Shown: positions 44,885 to 53,537 of the stretch, one piece after another
Layout: each line of letters begins with the position of its first letter
Position numbering within the stretch: position 1 is the first letter of the stretch
Assembly: GCF_017875645.1 (NCBI RefSeq)
Contig: NZ_JAGGMR010000001.1
Location: 1,798,001-1,862,000 of the forward strand
Source: Nocardia goodfellowii
GTDB taxonomy: Bacteria > Actinomycetota > Actinomycetes > Mycobacteriales > Mycobacteriaceae
Reading direction: 5' to 3'
DNA length: 64,000 nt
Notes under the pieces: generated by a model
Seen by the model: the letters and a program-made list of their open reading frames with translations, nothing else
Told to the model about the DNA's origin: nothing
The model's database searches: none
Position numbers and translations under genes: made by a program

Positions 44885-45712
44885 TCAGCGGGCCAGGACG
44901 CCGAGCAGGTGTTCGACTTCCCGCTGGATCGCCGTCCGGCCGGGCGCCAGGTATTTGCGCGGGTCGGAGAGGGTTTCGGAGCCGCCGAGGGCCGCGCGGA
45001 CGGCGGCGGTCATGGCCTGGTTCAGCCGCGTGGCCAGATTGATTTTGGTCATGCCGTGCTCGACGGCGGCGCGCAGACCGGCGTCGGGCACACCGGAGGA
45101 GCCGTGCAGCACCAGGGGGACGGGAACTTTCGCGGATAGTCGGGTGATGAGGTCGTTGTCCAGTTCGGCGGTGCGCGTGTGCATGGCGTGCGAGGAGCCG
45201 ACGGCGACGGCCAGGGCGTCGACGGTGGTGGCGGCGACGAACTCGGCGGCTTCGGCGGGGTCGGTGCGAACACCGGGGGCATGCGCCCCGTCTTTGCCGC
45301 CGACTTCGCCCAATTCGGCTTCGACGAAGACGCCGCGGGCGTGGCACCAGGCGGCGATGTCGGCGGTGGCGGCGACATTCGCGGCGTAGTCCAAGGCCGA
45401 GCCGTCGTACATGACCGAGGTGATGCCGAGGTCGACCGCGGTCCTTACGAGATCGAAGGTGGTGGCGTGATCCAGGTGGACCGCGAGCGGAGCGGTGCTG
45501 TCGGCGGCGATCCGCAGGCAGGCGAGCGCGAGCGGTGCCGGACCGCCGTGGTAGGCGGCGGTGTTCTCCGAAATCTGAAGTACCGCAGGGCAATTCGCGG
45601 CTTCGGCGGCTGCCGCGATGGCCTCGGCGTGTTCCAGGGTGATGACGTTGAACGCACCCAGGCCGCCGGGGCGGGCGGCGGCGATCAGCTCGGGCACAGG
45701 CGTCAACGGCAT
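44885..45712 (-). CDS. Class II (zinc) aldolase, tagatose/fructose-1,6-bisphosphate type
   Basis: 275 residues, GatY/KbaY-like. Zinc ligands and catalytic residues are in VHLDHATTFDLV, VEAELGEVGGKDG, VGSSHAMHT and LVLHGSSGVPDAGL. It cleaves a ketose-1,6-bisphosphate to dihydroxyacetone phosphate and glyceraldehyde 3-phosphate. Its operon partners, a tagatose-type kinase and an amino-sugar deacetylase, argue that tagatose-1,6-bisphosphate is the substrate; fructose-1,6-bisphosphate is the alternative. Last gene of nagA/agaA-kinase-aldolase. Confidence 0.88.
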   Translation of the reverse strand: MPLTPVPELIAAARPGGLGAFNVITLEHAEAIAAAAEAANCPAVLQISENTAAYHGGPAPLALACLRIAADSTAPLAVHLDHATTFDLVRTAVDLGITSVMYDGSALDYAANVAATADIAAWCHARGVFVEAELGEVGGKDGAHAPGVRTDPAEAAEFVAATTVDALAVAVGSSHAMHTRTAELDNDLITRLSAKVPVPLVLHGSSGVPDAGLRAAVEHGMTKINLATRLNQAMTAAVRAALGGSETLSDPRKYLAPGRTAIQREVEHLLGVLAR

Positions 45713-45729
45713 GGGTGGGGCTCCTGGAA

Positions 45730-46689
45730 CTAGGCGGTGGTCGGTTGCGAGGTGGTCAGTTTTTCCACCACGACGGTGGGCGCGATGCGGGTGCGCAGGC
45801 AGCGGTCGATTTCGCCGGCCACCGGAATGACGACGGCGGCGGCGGAGGTGGCGACGGCGTTGACCAGAATGGCGGGCCAATCGGGTTCGCCGCGTTCGGA
45901 CAGCGCCGCGATGACCGCGGCGGCAGCGGAATCGCCCGCGCCCGTGGGGTTTCCGGCCAGCACCTCGGGTAGCTCGGCGAACCAGGCGCCCTCGGGGGTG
46001 ATGGCGATCATGCCGTCGGCGCCACGGGTGGCGATGACGGCGCGGGTGCCGCGGTCGAGCAGCAGTGGGCGGACCGCGTGCACGACCTCGTCGGGGGTGA
46101 CGGGGACGCGGCCGGTGAGGCGTTCCAGCTCCTCGGTGTTGGGCATGAGGATCACCCCGGGGACCTCGGCGGCCAGCCGCAGCGCCTCGCCGTCCACGTC
46201 GCAGATGGTCGGGACGCCCGCGTCGACCGCGATGCGGGCGATTTCGGCGGGCAGACCGGGATCGATCCCACCGGGTAGGGAACCGGAGATGACGAGGCCG
46301 TTGATGTCGGGTAGCAGACCGGCCACCCGGATCGTGAGTTGTTCCGCGGCATGGGGATTGGAGACGCGAGCGCCCGGCTCCCAGAGGGCGGTGGCGGTGC
46401 CGTCGTCGGATTCGCTGATCACTACCGTGCGGCGCACCCAGGGCAGGGCGTGCACGAAATCCACCGGCATCTCCAGCTCCGCCGCGGCGGCGAACGCGTG
46501 GTCCGCGAAACCTGTTGCTCTGGCGTATTTTCCGAGCTGATTCAGTACTCTCGTGACATTGATGCCCTTGCCGCCGATGCGCTGCTCGACCGAGCGCACG
46601 CGGTGCGCCTGGCCGCGTTCGAAACGCTCCACGCGATAGGTCATGTCGTAGGCGGGATTCATTGTCACGGTGAGGATCACGACAACCAC
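45730..46689 (-). CDS. Tagatose-6-phosphate / 1-phosphofructokinase family kinase
   Basis: 319 residues, PfkB family. Signature 1 region RIGGKGINVTRVLNQLG and the catalytic signature 2 AGNPTGAGDSAAAAVI (Asp base) are both present, with the LacC/FruK opening ILTVTMNPAYDMTYRVE. It phosphorylates a ketohexose phosphate at position 1 or 6 using ATP. Context with SIS isomerase and aldolase favours tagatose-6-phosphate. The GTG at 46689 lies inside the deacetylase 3' end (13-bp overlap), so it is translationally coupled. Confidence 0.88.
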   Translation of the reverse strand: MVVVILTVTMNPAYDMTYRVERFERGQAHRVRSVEQRIGGKGINVTRVLNQLGKYARATGFADHAFAAAAELEMPVDFVHALPWVRRTVVISESDDGTATALWEPGARVSNPHAAEQLTIRVAGLLPDINGLVISGSLPGGIDPGLPAEIARIAVDAGVPTICDVDGEALRLAAEVPGVILMPNTEELERLTGRVPVTPDEVVHAVRPLLLDRGTRAVIATRGADGMIAITPEGAWFAELPEVLAGNPTGAGDSAAAAVIAALSERGEPDWPAILVNAVATSAAAVVIPVAGEIDRCLRTRIAPTVVVEKLTTSQPTTA

Positions 46690-47837
46690 TGTCCACGTCT
46701 GAGCACCCGGCGCAAGTGCAGATTGTCATCGGCTATCACCAAGTCGGCGAACTGGTTTGTTCGCAAGTCACCCACATCGGTCAGCCCGGCCGCCGCGGCC
46801 GGCACCGCGGTAGCGGCGGCCACGGCCGCCCGCAGCGGCACTCCGCATTCCGTGACCGCCCACGACACGCATCGCAGCAGGGTGGCTGTGCCGCCGGCGA
46901 TGGACCCGCTCGGTACCCGGGCGACGCCGTCGACCACGCGCACCGACTGTGGCCCGAGCCGATATTCGCCGTCCGGCATGCCGGCGGCCTGCATCGCGTC
47001 TGTGACCAACGCCACACTGCCGGGCGCGGCGGCGAAGGCCATCGCGGCGAAGCCCGCGTCCACGTGAACGGCGTCGCCGATCAACTCGACCACCGCGTCA
47101 CCGGCGGCCGCGGCCACCAGGGCCGCCGCCACCGGACCGGCCGAGCGGTGATGCAGAGTGGGCATGCCATTGGCGAGATGCGTGACGAGGCTTCCGAACC
47201 CGCTCGGGCGCAGGGCTTCCCGGAACGCGCGGAAGTCGCTGTCGGTGTGACCGAGGGCGACAACCACCCCGTGCTCCGAGAGGAGTTCGGCCACTTGCGG
47301 GTATCCGGGCAACTCCGGCGCGATCGTCATCACCCGAAGGTGCCCGCCGCCGGCGGCGATCAGCTGCTCGGTCAGCCGCGGATCGGGATCGCGCAGGAAC
47401 CGAGGGTCCTGCGCCCCGCAGCGCGCTACGGCCAAAAACGGTCCCTCGGCATGAATCCCGCCGATCACGCCGTCGTCGGCCAACCCGCGCAACACCGCCG
47501 TCTGCGCGACCATGTCCGCCGGGGCGCCGGTGACCACACTCGCCACCACCGTGGTGGACCCGCGTGCATGATGGAATGCCGCGGCCGCCCGCGCTTCCCC
47601 GGCATCGACGGTATCGAACCGATGCCCGAACCCACCGTGATTGTGGATGTCGACCAAACCGGGCAGCACCGTGCCCTGGAACACCGGTTCCGGTGCCTCC
47701 GGGTGGTCGGCACGCCATTCGGCAAAGGTCCGGACCGCCGCGATGCGACTGCCCGCGATGCTCACCACACCGTCGTCCACCAGGTGTTCGGCCGATACCA
47801 AGCGTCCGCGTACGTCGAATACCCGCGCCGATGTCAT
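46677..47837 (-). CDS. N-acetyl-amino-sugar-6-phosphate deacetylase (NagA/AgaA)
   Basis: 386 residues, amidohydrolase fold. Metal and catalytic motifs are LPGLVDIHNHGGFGHRFDT, GGIHAEGPFLA, VALGHTDSDFRAF, VTHLANGMPTLHHRSAGPVA (HxFNAM replaced by LANGM) and LVTDAMQAAGM with the catalytic Asp. It removes acetate from GlcNAc-6-P or GalNAc-6-P. The neighbours favour GalNAc-6-P. ATG 47837. Upstream is a 322-bp gap with a 27-bp tandem repeat, so it may have its own promoter. Confidence 0.9.
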   Translation of the reverse strand: MTSARVFDVRGRLVSAEHLVDDGVVSIAGSRIAAVRTFAEWRADHPEAPEPVFQGTVLPGLVDIHNHGGFGHRFDTVDAGEARAAAAFHHARGSTTVVASVVTGAPADMVAQTAVLRGLADDGVIGGIHAEGPFLAVARCGAQDPRFLRDPDPRLTEQLIAAGGGHLRVMTIAPELPGYPQVAELLSEHGVVVALGHTDSDFRAFREALRPSGFGSLVTHLANGMPTLHHRSAGPVAAALVAAAAGDAVVELIGDAVHVDAGFAAMAFAAAPGSVALVTDAMQAAGMPDGEYRLGPQSVRVVDGVARVPSGSIAGGTATLLRCVSWAVTECGVPLRAAVAAATAVPAAAAGLTDVGDLRTNQFADLVIADDNLHLRRVLRRGQWLS

Positions 47838-47930
47838 GCGCTGACCCCCATGGTTTTCCAGATTGCCGGGCGGTGTCTTACCCACGCTCCAACGGTCGGT
47901 CGACCGTATCCAGGGCAAGTCCGGTACATC

Positions 47931-48011
47931 GGCGGCAAGTACGCAGATCGTGCTACCGGCGGCAAGTACGCAAATCGTGCTACCGGCGGCAAGTATGCAG
48001 ATCGTGCTACC
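47931..48011. repeat. 27-bp tandem repeat, three copies
   Basis: Units at 47931-47957, 47958-47984 and 47985-48011 read GGCGGCAAGTACGCAGATCG + TGCTACC with one or two changes per copy; a partial fourth begins at 48012. The array is in the 322-bp gap 47838-48159 between the deacetylase and ROK genes. Copies abut directly with no spacers, so it is a minisatellite, not CRISPR. The rest of the gap shows nothing recognisable. Confidence 0.85.
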
Positions 48012-48159
48012 GGCGGTGACAAGTGATCTCGGCGGCTTCCGTGTGAATACCGCACCGGCTGCATACTCGGCCTCGGGTGGTCGGACCTGTGGAGACGCGG
48101 GTGCGCAGGTCGTGGAACATCGCGGCGGGCCGGGCTGGATCGGCGCGGACGACGGCGGT

Positions 48160-49182
48160 TCATGCGAGCTCACCATGCCGGGCGAACAGGGCGGCGCCCG
48201 CAAGCCCGGCGCGGGCCCCGAATTCACCGAGCACTACCTCGGGTGCGGGGACCAGGCGCAGACGCTCGGTCAGCGCTCGGTGCAGCGGATCGGTCAGGGC
48301 CGCACCCGCGCCCGCGAGCCCGCCACCGAGGATGATCAGTTCCGGGCAGGTGGCATGGATGAGGCCCACCAGCCCGTCGGCGAGCGCGTCGACGGCGTCG
48401 GCGAGGACTGCCTTGGCGTCGGTATCGGTGTCCCGGAGCCCGAAAATCTCCGCGGCGCCGGCGGTTCGGCCGGTCCGGGCGGCATATGCGCGTGCGATGG
48501 AGGCCCCGGAGGCGACCGTCTCGACGCAGCCGGTATTTCCGCAGGCACAGGGCAGGCCGTTGTCGTGGCGGACCGAGATGTGGCCGTATTCGCCCGTCTG
48601 CCCGATCCCGCCGCGCACCAATCTGCCGCCGACAGAGAGCGTCCCGCTGATGCCGGTGCCGAGGATGACCACGCACACGTCGTCGTGTCCGCGGCCCGCG
48701 CCGAAGCGCCACTCGGCCCAACCGGCTACGGCGACATCGTGTTCGATCAGCACCGGCAGGTGCCAGCGGGCGCTGAATCGATCACCGATATGCACATCAC
48801 GCCAGCCGACGTTGGCGCTGAACACCGCGATGGACCGCTCGACGTCGATGATTCCCGGCAGCACGACCGACGCTCGGGCTACCGAAGCGCGCTGCCGCGG
48901 AGTCAGCCGGGCGAGCAATTGATCGCCCAGCACGCCCATCGTCTCGAAAGCGGCCTCGCCCTGCGGAGTGTCCAGGACGCCGGAAGCCAGGGCGGCTCCG
49001 GTGATGTCGGTGATTTCGCCCTTCATGGTGGTGCCGCCGACGTCCAGGGCGAGCACCAGCGCGTCGTCCGGCACCGCGTGCGGGACCGCCGTGCCGCGGG
49101 CTTCGGGGCGCACCGAATCGGGTGACTCGGTCGAAGGTGTGCCGGGGCGAGGACGTTGTTCGCGCGGGGTCGTTCGGTTCAC
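48160..49182 (-). CDS. ROK-family sugar kinase (probable amino-sugar kinase)
   Basis: 340 residues. After a ~40-residue unstructured N-terminus, it has the ATP motif LALDVGGTTMKGEITD, the ROK catalytic EHDVAVAGWAEW, the signature VVILGTGISGTLSVGGRLVR and the zinc-binding CACGNTGCVETVASG. There is no helix-turn-helix, so it is a kinase rather than a repressor. In an ABC-importing system the free sugar must be phosphorylated inside the cell, which fits. Start overlaps the SIS gene stop (ATGA at 49179-49182). Confidence 0.9.
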   Translation of the reverse strand: MNRTTPREQRPRPGTPSTESPDSVRPEARGTAVPHAVPDDALVLALDVGGTTMKGEITDITGAALASGVLDTPQGEAAFETMGVLGDQLLARLTPRQRASVARASVVLPGIIDVERSIAVFSANVGWRDVHIGDRFSARWHLPVLIEHDVAVAGWAEWRFGAGRGHDDVCVVILGTGISGTLSVGGRLVRGGIGQTGEYGHISVRHDNGLPCACGNTGCVETVASGASIARAYAARTGRTAGAAEIFGLRDTDTDAKAVLADAVDALADGLVGLIHATCPELIILGGGLAGAGAALTDPLHRALTERLRLVPAPEVVLGEFGARAGLAGAALFARHGELA

Positions 49183-50225
49183 TGCTCGAGAATGATCGAG
49201 CGGTTGAGGTTGCGCGGATGGTCGGCGTCGAGACCGAGGTCCGCGGCGCGCAGCAGGCAGAGTCGCTGCACGCGGACGAGATCGGCCATCGGATCGATTT
49301 CGCGGTGCTCCAGGTGTGCGCCGGTCACGGCGACGTCCTCGGCGAAACCGGGCTCCAGTGGGCCGAAGGCCCAGACGGCCCGGCCGGGAGCGGCGATGCT
49401 GATCGGGCCGTGGCGGTACTCGGTCGCGAGGTAGCCCTCGGTCCAGGCTTGGCAGGATTCGCGCAATTTCAATCCCGCCTCGTCGGCGATGGCCGCGGCG
49501 AAACCCATGCCCACGAAGCTGATCTGCTCGGCCCGGCGCACGGCGGCCAGTGACTCCGCCGGGTCTTCGGCGAGCACGTCGCGGGCCTGCGCGATGGCCG
49601 CGGCGAGATCCTCGCCGAGGTGCCAGCGCAGGATCGCCAGCGTCGTCGTGGCGAATCGGGTTTGTACCACCGACTTTTCGTCGACCTCGTCGATCAGGAT
49701 CGCATCGCCCAACTCGAGCACCGGGGTGCCCGGACTGCTGCAGATGACGGTGCGTGGAATGTGCGCGGGGATCTGCTCCATCGCCCGCACCACCTCGGTG
49801 GTGGTGCCGGAGCGGCAGATGAACAGATAGCGGTCGTATTCGCGCCCGAGCCGGAGCTGGCTCGCGGGCCAGGCGTCGGTCAGGCCCTGACCGGCTTCCT
49901 CGCGCAGCGCGGCGATGGCGCGGGACATGAACAGCGATGTTCCGCAGCCGACCACGGCCACGCGCTCGCCGGGTCGCGGCAGCACGGCGCGGTGCTCCGC
50001 CGCGATTGCGGCGGCTGCTGCCCAGTTTTCGGGCTGGGTGGAGACCTCGGATTCGAGGTGGGTGCTGGGGGCGGGAGCGGAGCCTGCGGAGTGACCAGAG
50101 GGGGCAGGAGCGGAGCCTGCGGAGTGACCAGAGGGGGCGGGAGCGGAGCCTGCGGAGTGACCAGAGTCGGGGGAGGTGTGAGCGGAGGTCGGCACCTCAT
50201 CAGAATCACCCTGGTGATCGTTCAT
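49179..50225 (-). CDS. SIS-domain isomerase/deaminase (AgaS-like) with repeat-bearing N-terminus
   Basis: 348 residues. Two SIS domains follow residue ~65: VAVVGCGTSLFMSRAIAALR, YLFICRSGTTTEVVRAMEQI, ISFVGMGFAAAIADEAGLKL and ACQ-like ESCQAWTEGYLATEYRHGPI (the E-x-RHGP motif of the sugar-isomerase class). It probably converts galactosamine-6-P (or glucosamine-6-P) to the ketose phosphate with release of ammonia. The N-terminal ~60 residues include three copies of an 11-residue unit SGHSAGSAPAP, encoded by a 33-bp tandem repeat; this is absent from usual AgaS. The gene is divergent from the ABC transporter operon. Confidence 0.85.
   Translation of the reverse strand: MNDHQGDSDEVPTSAHTSPDSGHSAGSAPAPSGHSAGSAPAPSGHSAGSAPAPSTHLESEVSTQPENWAAAAAIAAEHRAVLPRPGERVAVVGCGTSLFMSRAIAALREEAGQGLTDAWPASQLRLGREYDRYLFICRSGTTTEVVRAMEQIPAHIPRTVICSSPGTPVLELGDAILIDEVDEKSVVQTRFATTTLAILRWHLGEDLAAAIAQARDVLAEDPAESLAAVRRAEQISFVGMGFAAAIADEAGLKLRESCQAWTEGYLATEYRHGPISIAAPGRAVWAFGPLEPGFAEDVAVTGAHLEHREIDPMADLVRVQRLCLLRAADLGLDADHPRNLNRSIILEQ
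50067..50165. repeat. 33-bp in-frame minisatellite in the SIS gene
   Basis: Three copies (50067-50099, 50100-50132, 50133-50165), one base different between copies, encoding SGHSAGSAPAP repeats near the N-terminus of the SIS protein. The period keeps the frame, so copy number can vary without inactivating the gene. Confidence 0.9.
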
Positions 50226-50352
50226 GTCAACTTTACATTCAAATCAGTCACATACGATCACCGATGGCGCTACATTGTCCGCAAGGCGGTGGGTTGCTCC
50301 CATCATCGGCGGGTCCGGCCTGTGCCGGGTGCAAAATTGAAAGGTTCTGCTC
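50226..50352. promoter_or_regulatory. Divergent promoter region of the sugar locus
   Basis: This 127-bp gap drives the SIS/ROK genes leftward and the ABC operon rightward. TACATT words at 50234-50239 and 50271-50276, with CACATA at 50249-50254, may be repeats for the DeoR regulator encoded at 53538. TACATT at 50271 can serve as the -10 box of the ABC operon. No perfect palindrome was seen; the site assignment is tentative. Confidence 0.4.
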
Positions 50353-51603
50353 GTGAAAAGAACGTTCCGCGGATTATTCGCGGGAATCGCGATGTCCACC
50401 GGCGTCGCGCTGGCCGTCACATCCTGTGGGTTCGGCGGCGACGACAAGGCCGACTCCGACACCACGATCAACTTCCTGGCTCCCACCTACAGCGACGGCG
50501 CGAACGGCACCAAAGCCCTGTGGGACGGCATCATCGCCGAGTTCGAGAAGAAGAACCCCGACATCACGGTGAACCTGCAGATGGAGTCCTGGGACACCAT
50601 CAACGACGTGATCCGCACCAAGTTGCAGGACAAGTCGACCACTCCCGATCTGCTCAATGTCGACGCCTACGCCAGCTTCGCCGGTGACGGCATGCTGTTC
50701 CCGGCAGCCGAGATCGCTTCGCCGGCAACACTTTCCGACATCCAGCCGGGCTTCGCCAAGAACGCCTCGCTGAACGGCACCCAGTTCGCGCTGCCGCTGT
50801 TCGCCTCCACCCGCACCCTGTTCTACAACACCGAACTGTTCCAGCGCGCCGGCATCGCGAATCCGCCGAAGACCTGGGACGAGCTGACCGAGGCGGCCAA
50901 GAAGATCCAGGCGCTCGGCGGCGGTGTGTCCGGGTACGGCCTACCCCTGGGCAGTGAGGAGGCCCAGGGTGAGACCTCCATCTGGACCTTCGGCGCGGGC
51001 GGTAAGTGGTCCGACGGTGACAAGGTCACCGTGGACACCCCGGCCAACCTGGAGGGCGTGAAAGCGATGCGCGCTCTGGTCGATGCCGGTGTGACGCAGC
51101 CGAATCCGGGTGCCACCGATCGCAAGGACGTGATCAACGCCTTCATCCAGGGCAAGATCGGCATGATCGAGGGCCTGCCGCCCACCATCGGCCAGATCCA
51201 GTCCAAGAACGCCGCCCTGAAGTACTCGACCGCGCCGTCGCCGACCAAGACCGGCCAGCCGGTCACGCTCGGTGTCGCCGATCACCTGATGGCGTTCAAG
51301 AAGGACGGCAAGAAGGCCGAGACGATCAAGAAGTTCGTCGACTTCTTCTACAGCGCCGACGTGTACTCCGGTTTCGTGCAGAAGGAAGGCTTCATCCCGA
51401 TCACCAACAGCGGTGCGGCGAAGCTGGCCGAGGATCCGGTGACCAAGGCGTTCGGGGCGACTCTGCCGGTGGCGCAGTTCTACCCGAGCAACAATCCGAA
51501 GTGGGCGGCGGCGCAGGGCGCGATCCGGCAGCAGATGGGCACGATCGCGCAGGGCGCGGATCCGGCCACGGTGCTGGCCAAGATTCAGGAAGCCGCGAAG
51601 TAG
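50353..51603 (+). CDS. Sugar ABC transporter substrate-binding lipoprotein
   Basis: 416 residues, family 1 extracellular solute-binding protein. The signal peptide ends in the lipobox AVTSCGFGGDD. The mature part has TINFLAPTYSDGANGTKALW, FEKKNPDITVNLQMESWDTI, the ALPLFASTRTLFYNTELFQR motif and NAFIQGKIGMIEGLPPTIGQ, all typical of carbohydrate-binding CUT1 proteins. It should present an amino sugar or its oligosaccharide to the two permeases that follow. The start is GTG 50353. Transport needs an ATPase encoded elsewhere (MsiK type). Confidence 0.93.
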   Translation: MKRTFRGLFAGIAMSTGVALAVTSCGFGGDDKADSDTTINFLAPTYSDGANGTKALWDGIIAEFEKKNPDITVNLQMESWDTINDVIRTKLQDKSTTPDLLNVDAYASFAGDGMLFPAAEIASPATLSDIQPGFAKNASLNGTQFALPLFASTRTLFYNTELFQRAGIANPPKTWDELTEAAKKIQALGGGVSGYGLPLGSEEAQGETSIWTFGAGGKWSDGDKVTVDTPANLEGVKAMRALVDAGVTQPNPGATDRKDVINAFIQGKIGMIEGLPPTIGQIQSKNAALKYSTAPSPTKTGQPVTLGVADHLMAFKKDGKKAETIKKFVDFFYSADVYSGFVQKEGFIPITNSGAAKLAEDPVTKAFGATLPVAQFYPSNNPKWAAAQGAIRQQMGTIAQGADPATVLAKIQEAAK

Positions 51604-51647
51604 TCGTGGTGGTGGCGGTAGTTGTCCGGTGCGTGAAGGGCGTCTGA

Positions 51648-52550
51648 GTGGTTGTGAGTCAACGTAGTTCGAGGTCGCGGCAGGCGTTGGGGGCATTGCC
51701 CTGGATCGGCCCGACCCTGGTGCTCATCGTCGCGATCGTCGCCTTTCCGGTCGGCTACATGCTGTGGACGAGCACCCGGGACCTGAGCCAGTACGGCCAG
51801 GACCGGGGCTCGGCCGGGCTGGGCAACTTCCGCACCCTGTTCGACATTCAGGAACTGGGCTCGGTGCTGCTGAACACCGTGTTCTGGGTGGTCGCCGTGG
51901 TCGGCATCACCCTGATGCTGTCGGCCGCGCTGGCCCAGTTCCTGAACAAGCAGTTCCCCGGGCGCACCGCGGTGCGCATGGCGATCCTGGTGCCCTGGGC
52001 TGCGTCGGTGGTGATGACCACGACGATCTTCTACTACATGCTCGATCCGGACGTCGGCATCGCGAACCGGTTCCTCGTCGACATCGGATTGCTGGACCGC
52101 GGTTACGGTTTCACCAAGCAGCCGGCGCAAGCGTTCGTCGTCGCCATCGTGGTGGGCGTGTTCGTCTCGATCCCGTTCACCACCTACACGATTCTCGCCG
52201 GGCTGCAATCGATTCCGGCGGAGATCGTGGAGGCCGGCCGGGTCGACGGCGCGAGCGCGTGGCAACGGTACTGGTATCTCCTGTTGCCGCAACTGCGTCC
52301 GGCCATCGCGGTGGCGACCATCATCAACATCATCAACGCCTTCAATTCCTTACCGATCCTGCAGGTGATCACCGGCAGCATCGCCGGATTCGGGGCGGAC
52401 ACCACGACAACACTGACCTTCAAATTGATTCGGCAGAACCAGCAGCTGGATACGGCCGCCGCGATGAGCGTGCTGAACTTCGTGCTGATCATGGTCATCA
52501 TCGGGATCTACGTGAAGGTGATCAAGCCGACGCGGGAGGTCGACGCGTGA
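51648..52550 (+). CDS. Sugar ABC transporter permease 1 (CUT1)
   Basis: 300 residues, six membrane helices, MalF-like. The EAA loop that contacts the ATPase is IVEAGRVDGASAWQRYWYLL (E-A-x3-G-x-S pattern with G in the sixth position). The start is GTG at 51648 or 51654. It lies 44 bp after the binding protein gene and overlaps the second permease by GTGA (52547-52550). Confidence 0.94.
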   Translation: MVVSQRSSRSRQALGALPWIGPTLVLIVAIVAFPVGYMLWTSTRDLSQYGQDRGSAGLGNFRTLFDIQELGSVLLNTVFWVVAVVGITLMLSAALAQFLNKQFPGRTAVRMAILVPWAASVVMTTTIFYYMLDPDVGIANRFLVDIGLLDRGYGFTKQPAQAFVVAIVVGVFVSIPFTTYTILAGLQSIPAEIVEAGRVDGASAWQRYWYLLLPQLRPAIAVATIINIINAFNSLPILQVITGSIAGFGADTTTTLTFKLIRQNQQLDTAAAMSVLNFVLIMVIIGIYVKVIKPTREVDA

Positions 52551-53449
52551 CGAATTCGATAACCGAACCCCCGGTGACCGTGCTGCCTCCACCGGCCGAA
52601 CGACCGGCGGACACCACCGGTAAATCCACCCGCCGGCGGTGGGACCTGACCGTGATCGGTGTCCTCATCGCCGTCGTCTTCCTGTTGCCCTTCGTCGTGA
52701 TGGTGCTCGGGTCGTTGAAGAGCGCGACCGAAATGCTGCGCATCCCACCGTCGTACCTGCCCGAGTCCTGGCATCCGGACAACTACGTCACCATGTGGGA
52801 CACCCCGGAAACGCCGCTGCCGTTCAATATGGCCAGCACGATCATCATCTCGGTGTGCTCCACCGTCCTGGTGCTGCTGGTCGCCATTCCGGCCGCGTAT
52901 TACACAGCGCGACGGCGCTTTCCGGGCCGCGCGGTATTCCTCGGGCTGGTCCTGATCACCCAGATGATGCAGCCGACGGTGGTGGTGACCGGGCTGATCC
53001 GGGAGTTCTTCACCCTCGGTATCAACGACACCTGGCTGGCGATGATCCTGGTGAACGCCGCGTTCAACCTCTCGTTCGCGGTGTGGATCCTGCACAGCTT
53101 CTTCGCCTCGGTGCCGGTGGAGATCGAGGAGGCCGCGCAGCTGGACGGGCTCAGCCGCTGGCAGATTCTCACCAAAGTCAGTCTGCCGCTGGTCTGGCCG
53201 GGCATCGTCACCGCGACCATCTTCACCGTGGTGGCCTGCTGGAACGAATTCGCCGCCAGTCTGGTGGTTTTGACCACGCCGGAGAACCAGCCGCTCTCGG
53301 TGGCGCTGACCAAGTTCGTCGGACAGTACGACACCGCATGGCATTACGTCTTCGCCATCTCGACCGTCGGCATCATTCCGGTGGTCATCCTGTTCGCGTT
53401 GATCGAGAAGCGGCTCGTCGCCGGGCTCACCGCCGGCAGCGTGAAGTGA
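52547..53449 (+). CDS. Sugar ABC transporter permease 2 (CUT1)
   Basis: 300 residues, MalG-like. After a polar N-terminal tail, six membrane helices surround the EAA loop EIEEAAQLDGLSRWQILTKV. GTG 52547 overlaps the first permease stop. The two permeases and the binding protein make an importer that lacks a dedicated ATP-binding gene, as for many actinobacterial CUT1 systems. Confidence 0.95.
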   Translation: MTNSITEPPVTVLPPPAERPADTTGKSTRRRWDLTVIGVLIAVVFLLPFVVMVLGSLKSATEMLRIPPSYLPESWHPDNYVTMWDTPETPLPFNMASTIIISVCSTVLVLLVAIPAAYYTARRRFPGRAVFLGLVLITQMMQPTVVVTGLIREFFTLGINDTWLAMILVNAAFNLSFAVWILHSFFASVPVEIEEAAQLDGLSRWQILTKVSLPLVWPGIVTATIFTVVACWNEFAASLVVLTTPENQPLSVALTKFVGQYDTAWHYVFAISTVGIIPVVILFALIEKRLVAGLTAGSVK

Positions 53450-53537
53450 GCGCGCCGCCTCGCGCGGTCATCATGGTGGCGTGTGGTCAGATGGTGCGCG
53501 TGGAACAGGAGATGCCAGTGCGTCGGAGCGGTACCCG

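Noticed and set aside
47931-48011. Possible CRISPR array
   Set aside because: The three 27-bp units abut with no spacers and there are no cas genes; it is a simple tandem repeat.
46716-48026. 436-residue plus-strand open frame opposite the deacetylase
   Set aside because: Composition is that of a shadow frame; it runs through the minisatellite only because the period is a multiple of three.
44885-53449. GlcNAc (NagB/NagA) pathway instead of GalNAc
   Set aside because: No NagB-type deaminase is present, while the SIS enzyme, ketose-phosphate kinase and class II aldolase fit the tagatose branch; kept as the alternative, not the main reading.
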